Of a stretch of 15,696 nucleotides of DNA, positions 6,518 to 13,614 are shown in pieces (within the stretch, counting starts at the first letter, position 1; each line of letters starts with the position of its first letter). Location: assembly GCA_002327315.1 (NCBI GenBank), contig DCVI01000192.1, forward strand, positions 1 through 15,696. Direction: 5' to 3'. Both the position numbers and the translations under genes were made by a program. The DNA comes from Syntrophaceae bacterium UBA2192. Lineage in GTDB: Bacteria; Desulfobacterota; Syntrophia; Syntrophales; UBA2192. A model generated the notes under the pieces. That model worked only from the letters and a program-made list of their open reading frames with translations, searched no databases and was not told where the DNA came from.

Positions 6518-7657
6518 TCACAGGTTCCGGCTGATGATCAGACGCTGGATCTCCGAGGTCCCTTCCACGATCTGAAGAATCTTGCTGGTCTTGAAGTACC
6601 GGGAAACCGCGTACTCGTTCATGAACCCGTACCCGCCGTGAATCTGGAAGGCGTCGCTCGCGCAGCGCTCGGCCATCTCCGAGGCGAAGAGCTTTGCATA
6701 GGCCGCCTCAAGCGTGTGCGGCAGACCGCTGTCCTTGAGCCAGGCCGCCTTCAGGTACATGTTGCGGGCCAGTTCGATGTGCATGGCCATGTCGGCGATT
6801 TTGAAGGACACGGCCTGGAAACTGAAGATCGGTTTGCCGAACTGAACGCGCTCCTTCGCATACCTGAGCGATGCCTCATAGCAGGCCCTCGCGAGCCCCA
6901 CGCTCATGGCCGCAATGGAGATGCGCCCTGTCTCGAGGACGGCCAGGTGCTGGGCAAAGCCCTTGCCCTCTTTCCCCAGGAAGTGATCCCGCGGGATGCG
7001 GCAGTCCTCGAAGATACACTCGTGCGTGGCCGAGTGCGTCCATCCCATCTTGTCGTACTTCCTGCCGAGGGTGAACCCGTCACTGCCCTTCGGCACGATG
7101 AAGGTGTTCATGGCATCGCGACCTGTCCCGTCCTGGGTCCGCGCCGTGATAATCACGATGGAGGCATTGTCGAGACCGATGTTCGTGATGAACTGCTTGG
7201 TGCCGTTGATGACCCAGTGATCCCCTTCGAGCAGCGCCGTGGTCCGTGTCGCAGCCGCATCGGAGCCCGCCCCCGGTTCGGTAAGCCCGAAGGCGCCGAT
7301 CTGCCTCCCGTGCGCCATGGGGACGAGCCACTTTCGCTTCTGCACCTCCGTACCGAACACAAAGAGCTCCTGCCCGACAACGCTTGTCGTCACATCCAGA
7401 AGCCCCCCCAACGTGACGTCCGCCCTCGAGACCTCCTCGATGCAGAGATGGAACCCCGTCCAGTCCCCGCCGCTTCCCCCGTACTGAGACGGAAACGGGA
7501 TCCCCATCATGCCCAGCCCGGCCATGCGGCCCATGATGTCGTAGGGGTATTCGCCCGTGGCCTCCATCTCCCCGGCCCGGGGCGCGATGACCTCATCGGC
7601 GAACTTTCGGGCCATGTCCCGGATCATCTGCTGCTCTTCCGAGAGTCGAAAATTCAT
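6518..7657 (-). CDS. Acyl-CoA dehydrogenase (FAD)
   Basis: Catalyses the first, FAD-dependent alpha,beta-dehydrogenation of an acyl-CoA and passes electrons to electron-transfer flavoprotein. It is 379 aa, the short/medium-chain family length. FGLTEPGAGSDAA is the flavin/acyl-binding signature. GGYGFMNEYAVSRYF and QIVEGTSEIQR form the C-terminal signature; E365 in EGTSEIQR is the likely catalytic base by analogy with short-chain dehydrogenases. A run of G (AAAGGGGGGG) lies before the ATG. It is third in a minus-strand group after the SDR and thiolase genes, 28 bases from the thiolase, which fits a beta-oxidation or branched-chain/aromatic acyl-CoA pathway. Chain-length specificity cannot be read. 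Confidence 0.93.
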   Translation of the reverse strand: MNFRLSEEQQMIRDMARKFADEVIAPRAGEMEATGEYPYDIMGRMAGLGMMGIPFPSQYGGSGGDWTGFHLCIEEVSRADVTLGGLLDVTTSVVGQELFVFGTEVQKRKWLVPMAHGRQIGAFGLTEPGAGSDAAATRTTALLEGDHWVINGTKQFITNIGLDNASIVIITARTQDGTGRDAMNTFIVPKGSDGFTLGRKYDKMGWTHSATHECIFEDCRIPRDHFLGKEGKGFAQHLAVLETGRISIAAMSVGLARACYEASLRYAKERVQFGKPIFSFQAVSFKIADMAMHIELARNMYLKAAWLKDSGLPHTLEAAYAKLFASEMAERCASDAFQIHGGYGFMNEYAVSRYFKTSKILQIVEGTSEIQRLIISRNL

Positions 7658-7685
7658 GCCCCCCCCTTTCCGTCAGCGGTACCCC

Positions 7686-8903
7686 TCAGACTTTCAGAAT
7701 CACGGCTTCACCCTGCGCAAGCCCCCCGCAGATGGAGGCCACCCCGTAGCCGCCGCCCCTGCGGCGAAGCTCGTAGGCCAGGGTCATTGCGATCCGCCCG
7801 GCACTGGCACCGACGGGATGGCCTATGGCAATGGCCCCGCCGTTCACGTTCGTTTTCTCCTGCAGGGCCTTCCACTTGCCTTCGTCCCCGCCGGCAAGAA
7901 TCTTTGTCGAAACGAGCGGCATTGCGGCAAAGGCCTCGTTGATCTCGATGAGATCCATATCATCGATCGACAGACCGGCACGTCCCAGGGCTTTCTGTAT
8001 GGTGTACGCCGGGATCTGGGCAATCTTGCGGGGTTCCGCCGCCATGGCTACAGAAGTGACAACAGTTGCAAGCGGTTGAATGCCGTGTTTCAGTGCCTCC
8101 GCACGGGTCATGCAGAGAATGGCCGAGGCTCCGGCGCTGATCGGCGGGGCGTTCCCAGCGGTGACCGTGGGGCTTCCGTAGATGGGCTTCAATTTTCCCA
8201 GGGCCTCGATCGTGGTTACCCGCGGGGATTCATCCTTTTCGATGATGATGGGGGCTCCGCGCTTCTGGGGGATGACGACGGGCATGAGCTCTTCGCCGAT
8301 CCGGAATTTACCGGCCGCATAAGCCTCTGCACAGAGCTCCTGGCTTCGCAGGGCCCAGGCATCCTGCATTTCCCGCGTCACGCCGTACTCCAGTGCCACC
8401 TCGCCCGCATCCAGGGCGAATGGGTTGAACCCCTTGGATGTGTAGCCCAGCTCGAAAAGGCAATCGATCAGTTGGATGTGACCGATCCTGTTTCCCTTCC
8501 GAAGACCCGGCGCCAGGTGGGGTGTGCGGGGCATGTTCTCGGAACCCACGGACATGACAATCACGGCCTCGCCTGCCCGGATGGCGAGAATACCGAGCCT
8601 GAGCGTCGTCAGCGACGAGCAGCAGGCCCTGTCCAGGGAGAGAGAGATGTTCTCCGCGGGAAACCCGGCAAGAAGGGTTGCCTGGCGCGCCGGGACATCC
8701 GTCTCCAGGGCAACCTCGGCGGGGATGCAGCTGCCGTAATTGATTTCGTCCACCTCTTCGGGCTTGATCCCCACACGCTTGATCACCTCCTGCATGACCA
8801 TGACGCCGAGGTCGATGCTGGGGATGTCGGCCATGGCCGTGTCGAACCGGCTGAAGGGCGTCCGGACGGCGCTGACCATCACGATGTCGTCTTTTCCTGT
8901 CAT
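7686..8903 (-). CDS. Thiolase family protein (acetyl-CoA acetyltransferase)
   Basis: Cleaves 3-ketoacyl-CoA with CoA, or condenses two acyl-CoAs. It is 405 aa, near the usual ~390-400. The N-terminus VMVSAVRTPFSRF is typical. The nucleophile is C94 in DRACCSSLTT, H362 lies in GHPVGASAG, and C392 in CGGLAQGEA completes the catalytic set. The canonical NxxCASGxxA around the nucleophile is changed to DRACCSS, marking a divergent thiolase subfamily. GGGAGG precedes the ATG at 8903. The neighbours are an acyl-CoA dehydrogenase (28 bases downstream) and an SDR (283 bases upstream, across a repeat); an enoyl-CoA hydratase is not present here. Confidence 0.92.
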   Translation of the reverse strand: MTGKDDIVMVSAVRTPFSRFDTAMADIPSIDLGVMVMQEVIKRVGIKPEEVDEINYGSCIPAEVALETDVPARQATLLAGFPAENISLSLDRACCSSLTTLRLGILAIRAGEAVIVMSVGSENMPRTPHLAPGLRKGNRIGHIQLIDCLFELGYTSKGFNPFALDAGEVALEYGVTREMQDAWALRSQELCAEAYAAGKFRIGEELMPVVIPQKRGAPIIIEKDESPRVTTIEALGKLKPIYGSPTVTAGNAPPISAGASAILCMTRAEALKHGIQPLATVVTSVAMAAEPRKIAQIPAYTIQKALGRAGLSIDDMDLIEINEAFAAMPLVSTKILAGGDEGKWKALQEKTNVNGGAIAIGHPVGASAGRIAMTLAYELRRRGGGYGVASICGGLAQGEAVILKV

Positions 8904-9000
8904 TGAGCTCCCTCCCTTTTGATACGATGAGTTCTACGCCACTCGTCTTGGTAAATATTGTTGAAGCAGAGCTTATAAAATCCTCCCCGACCCTCCTATG

Positions 9001-9130
9001 GCAGCTTCGCTGCAGGAATTGGTTGACTGGGTAATTGGTTGATTGGGGAAGAACAGACAGCCTGTCCGAGCGCTGCCCTTTCTCCCTTATCAACCAGTCA
9101 ACTAATAACCAGTTACTGCTGCGTAGCAGC
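9001..9130. repeat. Palindromic intergenic repeat with terminal mini-hairpins
   Basis: The 283-base gap between thiolase and SDR holds no gene but has a symmetric element. Its ends are small hairpins: GCAGC-TTC-GCTGC (9001-9013) and GCTGC-GTA-GCAGC (9118-9130). Inside, GTTGACTGG (9022-9030) is matched by CCAGTCAAC (9094-9102), and TGGTTGAT (9036-9043) by ATCAACCA (9089-9096). The left half contains tandem TTGGTTGA/TTGACTGG units. It looks like a REP- or MITE-type noncoding repeat; other copies would have to be found elsewhere in the genome. Nothing else was recognised in 8904-9186. Confidence 0.7.
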
Positions 9131-9186
9131 TCACTGGGGGATACAGGGGGATTTTCTTTCCAGGCATTGAGCCGGATACGATGCCC

Positions 9187-9954
9187 TCACTTCGGCGCCA
9201 TGCGGATGGCGCCGTCGAGGCGGATCACCTCGCCGTTGAGCATGGGGTTTTCGATGATGTGCCGGGCAAGCATGGCATATTCCCCGGGTCGTCCCAGCCG
9301 CTGGGGAAAGGGCACCATCTTTCCCAGTGCCTCCCTCACCGCTTCGGGAAGGAGTGCCAGCATGGGCGTATTGAAAAGACCCGGGGCGATCGTCATGACG
9401 CGCACCCCGTAATCGGCGCACTCCCGGGCCAGGGGCAGGGTCATCCCCACGACACCGGCCTTCGATGCGCTGTAGGCGGGCTGGCCGACCTGGCCGTCGA
9501 AGGCCGCGGCCGATGCGGTGTTGATGATGACGCCCCGCTCGCCCTCACCGTTTGGCGCATTCCTGACCATTTGCTCGAGGGCAAGGCGGATCACGTTGAA
9601 GGTGCCCACGAGATTGATCTGCACGACACGGTTGAACTCGGCAAGCGGCATGGGGCCTTTCTTCGTGAGGGCCTTGCAGGCGACGCCTACGCCGGCGCAG
9701 TTGATGACCACATCGAGACCGCCGAGAGCTTCCATCGCTTTGCGGATGGCTTCCCGGACGCTCTCATCGCTCGTCACATCGGCCCTGACGAAGACGATGC
9801 GCCCCCCCAGTTCGGCCGCCAGTTTTTGCCCTTTCTCAACGTCCAGGTCGAAGACGGCCGCCTTTGCCCCGGCGCCTGCCAGCTCCCGGACGCAGGCCTC
9901 ACCGAGACCCGATGCCCCTCCCGTGACTACGGCAATGCACTCGCTCACCCTCAT
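9187..9954 (-). CDS. Short-chain dehydrogenase, 3-hydroxyacyl-CoA dehydrogenase type 2-like
   Basis: NAD-dependent SDR of 255 aa. The cofactor loop is TGGASGLG (11-18), D36 at the end of beta-2 favours NAD over NADP, and NCAGVG lies at 85-90. The catalytic residues are S148, Y161 and K165 in YSASK. The DGQVGQPAYSASKAGVVGMTLPLARE stretch and the ending GEVIRLDGAIRMAPK resemble the HSD17B10/3-hydroxyacyl-CoA dehydrogenase group, which fits the thiolase and acyl-CoA dehydrogenase downstream. I chose the ATG at 9954 because AAGGAG lies seven bases before it; an in-frame ATG at 9975 has no such site. Substrate remains open: 3-hydroxyacyl-CoA or another secondary alcohol. Confidence 0.9.
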   Translation of the reverse strand: MRVSECIAVVTGGASGLGEACVRELAGAGAKAAVFDLDVEKGQKLAAELGGRIVFVRADVTSDESVREAIRKAMEALGGLDVVINCAGVGVACKALTKKGPMPLAEFNRVVQINLVGTFNVIRLALEQMVRNAPNGEGERGVIINTASAAAFDGQVGQPAYSASKAGVVGMTLPLARECADYGVRVMTIAPGLFNTPMLALLPEAVREALGKMVPFPQRLGRPGEYAMLARHIIENPMLNGEVIRLDGAIRMAPK

Positions 9955-10003
9955 GTCGCTCTCCTTTCCTTCCACGGCTCATCACGTCTTTTATGGGCAG
10001 GTA

Positions 10004-10029
10004 CAAAGAAAAACCCCTCTTGGAGGGTT
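10004..10029 (-). terminator. Intrinsic terminator after the AAA ATPase gene
   Basis: On the minus strand AACCCTC (10029-10023) pairs with GAGGGGTT (10019-10012, one bulged G). A T-rich tail, TTTTTCTTT, follows. It lies 20 bases after the ATPase stop codon and separates that unit from the SDR gene. Confidence 0.8.
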
Positions 10030-10049
10030 CCTGCACGGTTCACGGCTGC

Positions 10050-11384
10050 TTATCTCTGTTCCGAGCGCTTTTTCAACAGCCAGTCGATGACCTTGTCCGG
10101 ATCCGGTTCTTCCGCAGCCCGTTTCGGCGGTGCCTCCCGCGTCACCCTCCTGTCCTGCCCGGCCGCCGTCCCGGTACCGGCCGCCGGCCGTCTTTTCGCC
10201 CTCACCGCTTGAGCGCCCGTCCCCCCGGAAGCCTTGACCTCCGCGGTCGCAGTCGACGCTTGCGGCCGTGCAGTCGGTTCAGAACCGCGAATTGTCCCCG
10301 CAGATGCCGGCGGGCTGACCGGGGGCGGGGCCTCTTTCTTCGCTTCCAATTTCACCGGCGCGGGCCGCTCGCCGCCTTGCATCGCAAAAAGAGTAAAACC
10401 GACCGCAACGGCCAGAAAACAACCCAGGGCGGCGTATGCAATCCTGTTCCCGTGCCGTTTCCACAGGTCCTCTATTGCGATCCCGGCCCGGTCATCGTCG
10501 CTCGCTTTCTTAGCGCTCGGTCCTGCGGCCGCTCTTTTACGGCCGGGCGCACTGTCAGGCACATTCCCGGCAGTCGCCGTTTTCTCTTCCGGCATCAGTT
10601 TCAGGAAATTCCTTATCGATTCCGGCAGGACAACGCTCTGCCCCAGGAAAAAGTTCCTGGACAGGGCGACATCACAGGCCTTGTTGATCAGGGATGGGAC
10701 ACCTTGAGAGTAATGGAATATCTCTTCGATCGCTTCAGGAGTAAATATTCCTCTCTCGCAACCGGCGATGTTGAGGCGGTGCACGATGTATTGCGCGGTT
10801 TCGTCCTTCGTCAGCGGATCCAGCGTGTAGCGGGAGGTTACTTCCTGTGATAACTCCCGATTGTCTTCAGCGGATAGTATGTCATTGAATCGAGTCTCCC
10901 CGAAAAAGACGATCCGTAACGGCCGGGTGCCGTTCTCTTTGATCCTGGACAAGTCGAGAAGCTCTTTCAGGCACGGAGAATTCAGCCGGTTGGCGTCGTC
11001 GATCATCAGCGCCACCCGTTTGCCGGACGAGTAGGAGCGGCGCACAAAATCCGAAATCCCGGCGACAAGGGAATCGTGGTCCTGCTGCGGACCTCCGATT
11101 CTGTACGCCTTTGCGATCAATTTGAAAAAATCGATGCCTTCATACTCCGGGCAGGGAACCGCAACGGCGACGACCCGATCACCGAGCTCTTTCAACACGG
11201 CGTTTGCCAGGGTGGTCTTCCCCGTACCGGAATCCCCCGTCACGACCTGGAAGCCTTCGCCGCCGAGGATCCCGGCCACCAGAGCGGCCAGGGCTTCCTT
11301 TTGTCTCGCCCCGAGCCACAGGAACTTCGGGTCCGGACTTGCCTTGAAGGGTTTATCTTGTAACCCGAAATGAGTGAGATACAT
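10050..11384 (-). CDS. ExeA/GspA-like AAA ATPase with a single membrane anchor
   Basis: A 444-aa protein beginning MYLTHFGLQDKPFKASPDP, the standard start of the ExeA/GspA-type AAA_22 ATPases. Walker A is GDSGTGKTT (50-58), Walker B VALMIDD (124-130), with a sensor-like FFGETRFND (160-168). A linker leads to one hydrophobic segment at ~315-335, then a ~110-aa Ala/Pro/Lys/Arg-rich tail of low complexity ending in a short helix-like CIDWLLKKR-type patch (VIDWLLKKRSEQR). The predicted topology is a cytoplasmic ATPase with the tail beyond the membrane. In ExeA the equivalent outer region binds peptidoglycan, but no peptidoglycan domain is recognisable here. The start lies four bases after the TAXI gene stop, so they are co-transcribed. 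No type II secretion gene is nearby. Confidence 0.87.
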   Translation of the reverse strand: MYLTHFGLQDKPFKASPDPKFLWLGARQKEALAALVAGILGGEGFQVVTGDSGTGKTTLANAVLKELGDRVVAVAVPCPEYEGIDFFKLIAKAYRIGGPQQDHDSLVAGISDFVRRSYSSGKRVALMIDDANRLNSPCLKELLDLSRIKENGTRPLRIVFFGETRFNDILSAEDNRELSQEVTSRYTLDPLTKDETAQYIVHRLNIAGCERGIFTPEAIEEIFHYSQGVPSLINKACDVALSRNFFLGQSVVLPESIRNFLKLMPEEKTATAGNVPDSAPGRKRAAAGPSAKKASDDDRAGIAIEDLWKRHGNRIAYAALGCFLAVAVGFTLFAMQGGERPAPVKLEAKKEAPPPVSPPASAGTIRGSEPTARPQASTATAEVKASGGTGAQAVRAKRRPAAGTGTAAGQDRRVTREAPPKRAAEEPDPDKVIDWLLKKRSEQR

Positions 11385-11387
11385 GCC

Positions 11388-12371
11388 CTAGTCCTGGAAC
11401 ATTTTCTTGACCGCATCCAAAACGGGGTTGACGGCGCGGGATTTATCCGGCGCCCGGCTCTTCAACGGTTGAAGGGCCTTCACGACGCAATCGTACTGCT
11501 CCCACCCCCTCAGCGTTGCGTTGAGATCGACGGCCTTCCACTTGGGATGGCCGTTGTCTCTCAGCCATGCGAGATTGTCATAAAGAATTCTGGAGAACTT
11601 CCCGACGTTCTCGCAATTGCCGCCCCGGAAGTCATAAGAGATCAGGACGGCCTTCACGGCGGCGGTATCGACCGCCTTGTCCTGCCAGTCGTACGTCTTT
11701 GCGGGGATCTGGACGGCGGGATAGAACTCGAGGATGCTCTTGTTCGTGATGGGAATCAGCGCGAGCCCGTCGGCCGCGGTCACGTCTTCCGTAAACAGCT
11801 TGACGGGCAGGCCTGCCACATAGAACATGGCGTCGATTTTACCCTGCTTCAGAAGGGCCAGGGCTTCTACGGGCCCCGCGGGGACCATGTCGCGCGGCTC
11901 CACGCCGGAGAGCTCAAAGAGCAGGCGTGCCGTGAGATAGATGCCGCTTCCCTCGGCCCCGATCGCGACGGCCCGGTTTGCCAGATCGTCGAAGTCCTTC
12001 ACATCGCTGCGAGCAAGCAGATGGACCTCTTCATTGTACAGGGGGAAAACCAGTTTCGTTTTCTCCGCAATTCTCTGCAGGACGGGATCCGTTCCGATCT
12101 TGGCGACAAAGGCCAGCACATCCGACTGGACGATGCCCAACTGGGTGCGAGGGGCCTTGAACACCGCGTAGACGTTATGGATGGAGCCGGCCGAATCGTC
12201 GACCCTCAGCTTGATTCCCCGCGGTTTCACCAGTTCCGCCAGATTCAGGCCAAACTGATAGTACGTGCCTTTTGTACTTCCGGTGACGATGCCCATGTCT
12301 TGCGCGGAAACGACACCGGTCGTCATCAAAAAGGCAAACACAAGCAGGACACCCAAGAGCTTTTTCTTCAT
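11388..12371 (-). CDS. TAXI-family TRAP-type solute-binding protein
   Basis: Periplasmic binding protein of the TAXI branch of TRAP transporters, 327 aa. A clear signal peptide (MKKKLLGVLLVFAFLMTTGVVSAQ) decides the start at 12371, preceded by GAGGAGAG; the frame is open 58 codons further upstream but that part does not look like secreted-protein sequence. The family hallmark GSTKGTYYQFGLNLAEL follows the signal peptide. VRDDSAGS-like and GIVQSDVLAFVAK segments and the AVAIGAEGSGIYLTARLLF and LLKQGKIDAMFYVAG regions are typical TAXI features. No TRAP membrane subunits (DctQ/DctM) are adjacent; the partner is instead an ExeA-like ATPase. The ligand is unknown; glutamate or similar acids are known for some relatives. 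Confidence 0.9.
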   Translation of the reverse strand: MKKKLLGVLLVFAFLMTTGVVSAQDMGIVTGSTKGTYYQFGLNLAELVKPRGIKLRVDDSAGSIHNVYAVFKAPRTQLGIVQSDVLAFVAKIGTDPVLQRIAEKTKLVFPLYNEEVHLLARSDVKDFDDLANRAVAIGAEGSGIYLTARLLFELSGVEPRDMVPAGPVEALALLKQGKIDAMFYVAGLPVKLFTEDVTAADGLALIPITNKSILEFYPAVQIPAKTYDWQDKAVDTAAVKAVLISYDFRGGNCENVGKFSRILYDNLAWLRDNGHPKWKAVDLNATLRGWEQYDCVVKALQPLKSRAPDKSRAVNPVLDAVKKMFQD

Positions 12372-12411
12372 GACCCTCTCCTCTCTGACGTCAACATGCG
12401 CTTTTTGTGCC

Positions 12412-12447
12412 GAACGGGAAATGACGGATCGAGCCGTTTCTCCGTTC
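12412..12447 (-). other. Interrupted hairpin in the TAXI gene leader
   Basis: GAACGG (12412-12417), GAAA (12418-12421) and CGG (12425-12427) pair with CCG (12434-12436), TTTC (12437-12440) and CCGTTC (12442-12447), leaving small bulges and a 6-nt loop. There are thirteen pairs in total. No T tract follows in either direction. It lies ~40 bases before the TAXI start and could be a leader structure. Confidence 0.45.
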
Positions 12448-12765
12448 CCCTGCCGGTCCTCGAGACGTTCTTCTTTCACTGCCCTCTCGTGCAAATAGAG
12501 AAGACACGGATATTGCCTGGCGATGATTATGAAAAGCGGACCCACGGCGGATCCACGAATGGGTGTCGTAAATCAGGCCCTTGAGCATACTCGGATAGAG
12601 TTATGAAATGAATCTAAGAGACGAACATTGTTGCAGATCTTCGCTGTTCTTTTTGGTAGCCGAATAACGATGGAATGTCAAGGTTTTATGACGGCAAGAC
12701 GTTACGACAAATATATCAGAAGGCAAACCCTGGCCGGCACCCCGATACCGGGCAGGAGCCGGAAT
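12448..12765. other. Gene-free stretch upstream of the TAXI gene
   Basis: About 320 bases with no credible gene on either strand. On the minus strand TTGACA (12681-12676) is a consensus -35, but the hexamer 17 bases on (TACCAA) is a poor -10, so the promoter call is weak. If used, the TAXI leader would be ~270 nt long. The GC content drops here relative to the flanking genes. Confidence 0.4.
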
Positions 12766-12791
12766 AAAAAAGCCCCGCTCATCGCGGGGCT
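12765..12791 (-). terminator. Intrinsic terminator downstream of the ssrA fragment
   Basis: On the minus strand AGCCCCGC (12791-12784) pairs perfectly with GCGGGGCT (12778-12771) around the 5-nt loop GATGA, followed by TTTTTTATT. There is no T tract on the plus side, so it acts only in the direction of the ssrA fragment, ~23 bases beyond its end. Confidence 0.9.
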
Positions 12792-12813
12792 GGGCGGATG
12801 GAATTCATTTTTC

Positions 12814-12914
12814 GGCGGCGGGAGTCGAACCCGCGTCCGGAAACCTTCAGCTGCCGCTTCTACACGCTTAGTCCCCGATTTAAATTTCGCCTTCGAAGTC
12901 TCCCAGGGACGGGA
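12814..12914 (-). pseudogene. ssrA: 3'-terminal fragment of tmRNA (ssrA), 5' part and acceptor end missing
   Basis: The minus strand reads GGACTAAGCGTGTAG (12874-12860), the conserved tmRNA segment after pseudoknot 4. Twenty-one bases later comes GGACGCGGGTTCGACTCCCGC (12838-12818), the tmRNA T arm; that spacing is the same as in E. coli tmRNA. GTCCC (near 12908) and GGGAC (12875-12871) can form the outer stem of pseudoknot 4, extending the similarity to ~12914. The acceptor strand begins CGCC and then breaks into GAAAAATG where CTCCACCA would be expected. Upstream there is no tag reading frame and no 5' GGGG...ATTCGACG domain; restriction-gene sequence stands there instead. It is therefore a nonfunctional remnant, probably an attachment-site scar, because ssrA 3' ends are common integrase targets. 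Confidence 0.8.
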
Positions 12915-13028
12915 TCCCTCGTCGGCTGCCGCTTCCTCCGTTGAGACTTGCGCTTTATTGGTGATGCACCAGCCTGCTTTTTCCAGCAGCCTGTCGATGA
13001 GTATGCGGGCATCCGCTTCGGTGCTCAT
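12915..13028 (-). pseudogene. N-terminal fragment of a type I restriction HsdR-like subunit
   Basis: The ATG at 13028 opens MSTEADARILIDRLLEKAGW and continues with an NKAQVSTEEAAADEG-type stretch. This resembles the first ~38 residues of HsdR and related restriction/helicase subunits, where the next residues should be (G)RADYLL leading into the nuclease domain. Instead the sequence changes abruptly into the tmRNA fragment at ~12917. The frame stays open into the tmRNA part by chance. A G-rich ribosome binding site and an ATGA overlap with the preceding reading frame (stop 13027-13025) show that it was once a coupled gene of an operon. Assignment rests on a short N-terminus, so a related DEAD/DEAH helicase is possible. 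Confidence 0.6.
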
Positions 13029-13133
13029 GCCCCTGCCCCCTCGACAAGCAGCCCTTCACCTTTTTTCTGCTCGCAAAAGATATTGACCATTTCGTAGAAC
13101 TCACCTGCTGAGGTGCTATGAACTTCTCGTTCA
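13025..13133 (-). pseudogene. C-terminal tail of an unrecognised gene coupled to the hsdR-like fragment
   Basis: A frame of ~36 codons ending GEFYEMVNIFCEQKKGEGLL then VEGAGA and TGA overlaps the hsdR-like ATG in the classic ATGA arrangement. This suggests a true former gene end rather than chance. Its upstream part is cut by the RES toxin gene end (~13131). In type I systems an HsdS or accessory subunit could sit here, but I do not recognise the tail. Two small hairpins, CACCT/AGGTG and ATGAAC/GTTCAT, lie within 13102-13138. Confidence 0.4.
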
Positions 13134-13601
13134 TTTCATTGGGGTAGCCAATCTACGATCGAATTCGAAGTCCTGGACTTCTTTGATTGTCAAAAGCCGG
13201 ATGTCGGGATGCGCAGGATTGAAGATGAGATTGTTTTCTGCCGGCATGAGCGCAGAGGGTACCCAAAGGATAAGGCTCCTGCCCCTGCGAACCCATTCCC
13301 GGCCGAGGTCCTGAAGTACCGGAGGTGCGGGATGCGACCTCCAATCGGCCGGTATATCGGCGATCGATACGGTCTCGGTTGTTACGCTTTCCGGCACTTC
13401 ATAGGCAACGATCGCCAGCCGGCGGGGGAGAATGCGGGGGGCGGGAATATGAACATAGTATTCCAGCGCGGCGAGCGCCCTGGTTTCGGAAGCATATAAA
13501 ACGGGGATACCGATAGGATTCCATCGCCCGCCGACAAGTCGGGCTCCTTCTCCGGTCAAATCGCGGGCGAAATTGATCTTGGAAATCCTGTACGAAATCA
13601 T
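13131..13601 (-). CDS. RES-domain toxin of a type II toxin-antitoxin module
   Basis: RES toxins (MbcT-like) inactivate cells by degrading NAD+, and are held inactive by an Xre/MbcA-type antitoxin. The protein is 156 aa, full length for the family. It starts MISYRISK, has GGRWNPIG (24-31), LYASETRALAALE (35-47), the conserved serine in VPSA (114-117) and the ending PAENNLIFNPAHPD (120-133). These supply the conserved Arg, Glu and Ser that name the domain. It lies 13 bases downstream of its antitoxin gene, the normal order for RES-Xre pairs. Nothing looks broken, so the module is probably intact. Confidence 0.92.
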   Translation of the reverse strand: MISYRISKINFARDLTGEGARLVGGRWNPIGIPVLYASETRALAALEYYVHIPAPRILPRRLAIVAYEVPESVTTETVSIADIPADWRSHPAPPVLQDLGREWVRRGRSLILWVPSALMPAENNLIFNPAHPDIRLLTIKEVQDFEFDRRLATPMK

Positions 13602-13614
13602 TCGAAGCAGATCC

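Noticed and set aside
9955..9975. Alternative SDR start at 9975
   Set aside because: AAGGAG lies at the proper distance from the ATG at 9954, whose product starts at the normal place for the Rossmann fold.
12372..12545. Longer N-terminus for the TAXI protein (58 extra residues, start 12545)
   Set aside because: The signal peptide begins at the ATG at 12371, which has a good ribosome binding site; the extra residues would bury it.
12702..13028. A 108-aa protein running from the hsdR-like start through the tmRNA fragment
   Set aside because: Only the first ~38 residues look like protein; the rest translates tmRNA and terminator sequence, so it is a chance extension.
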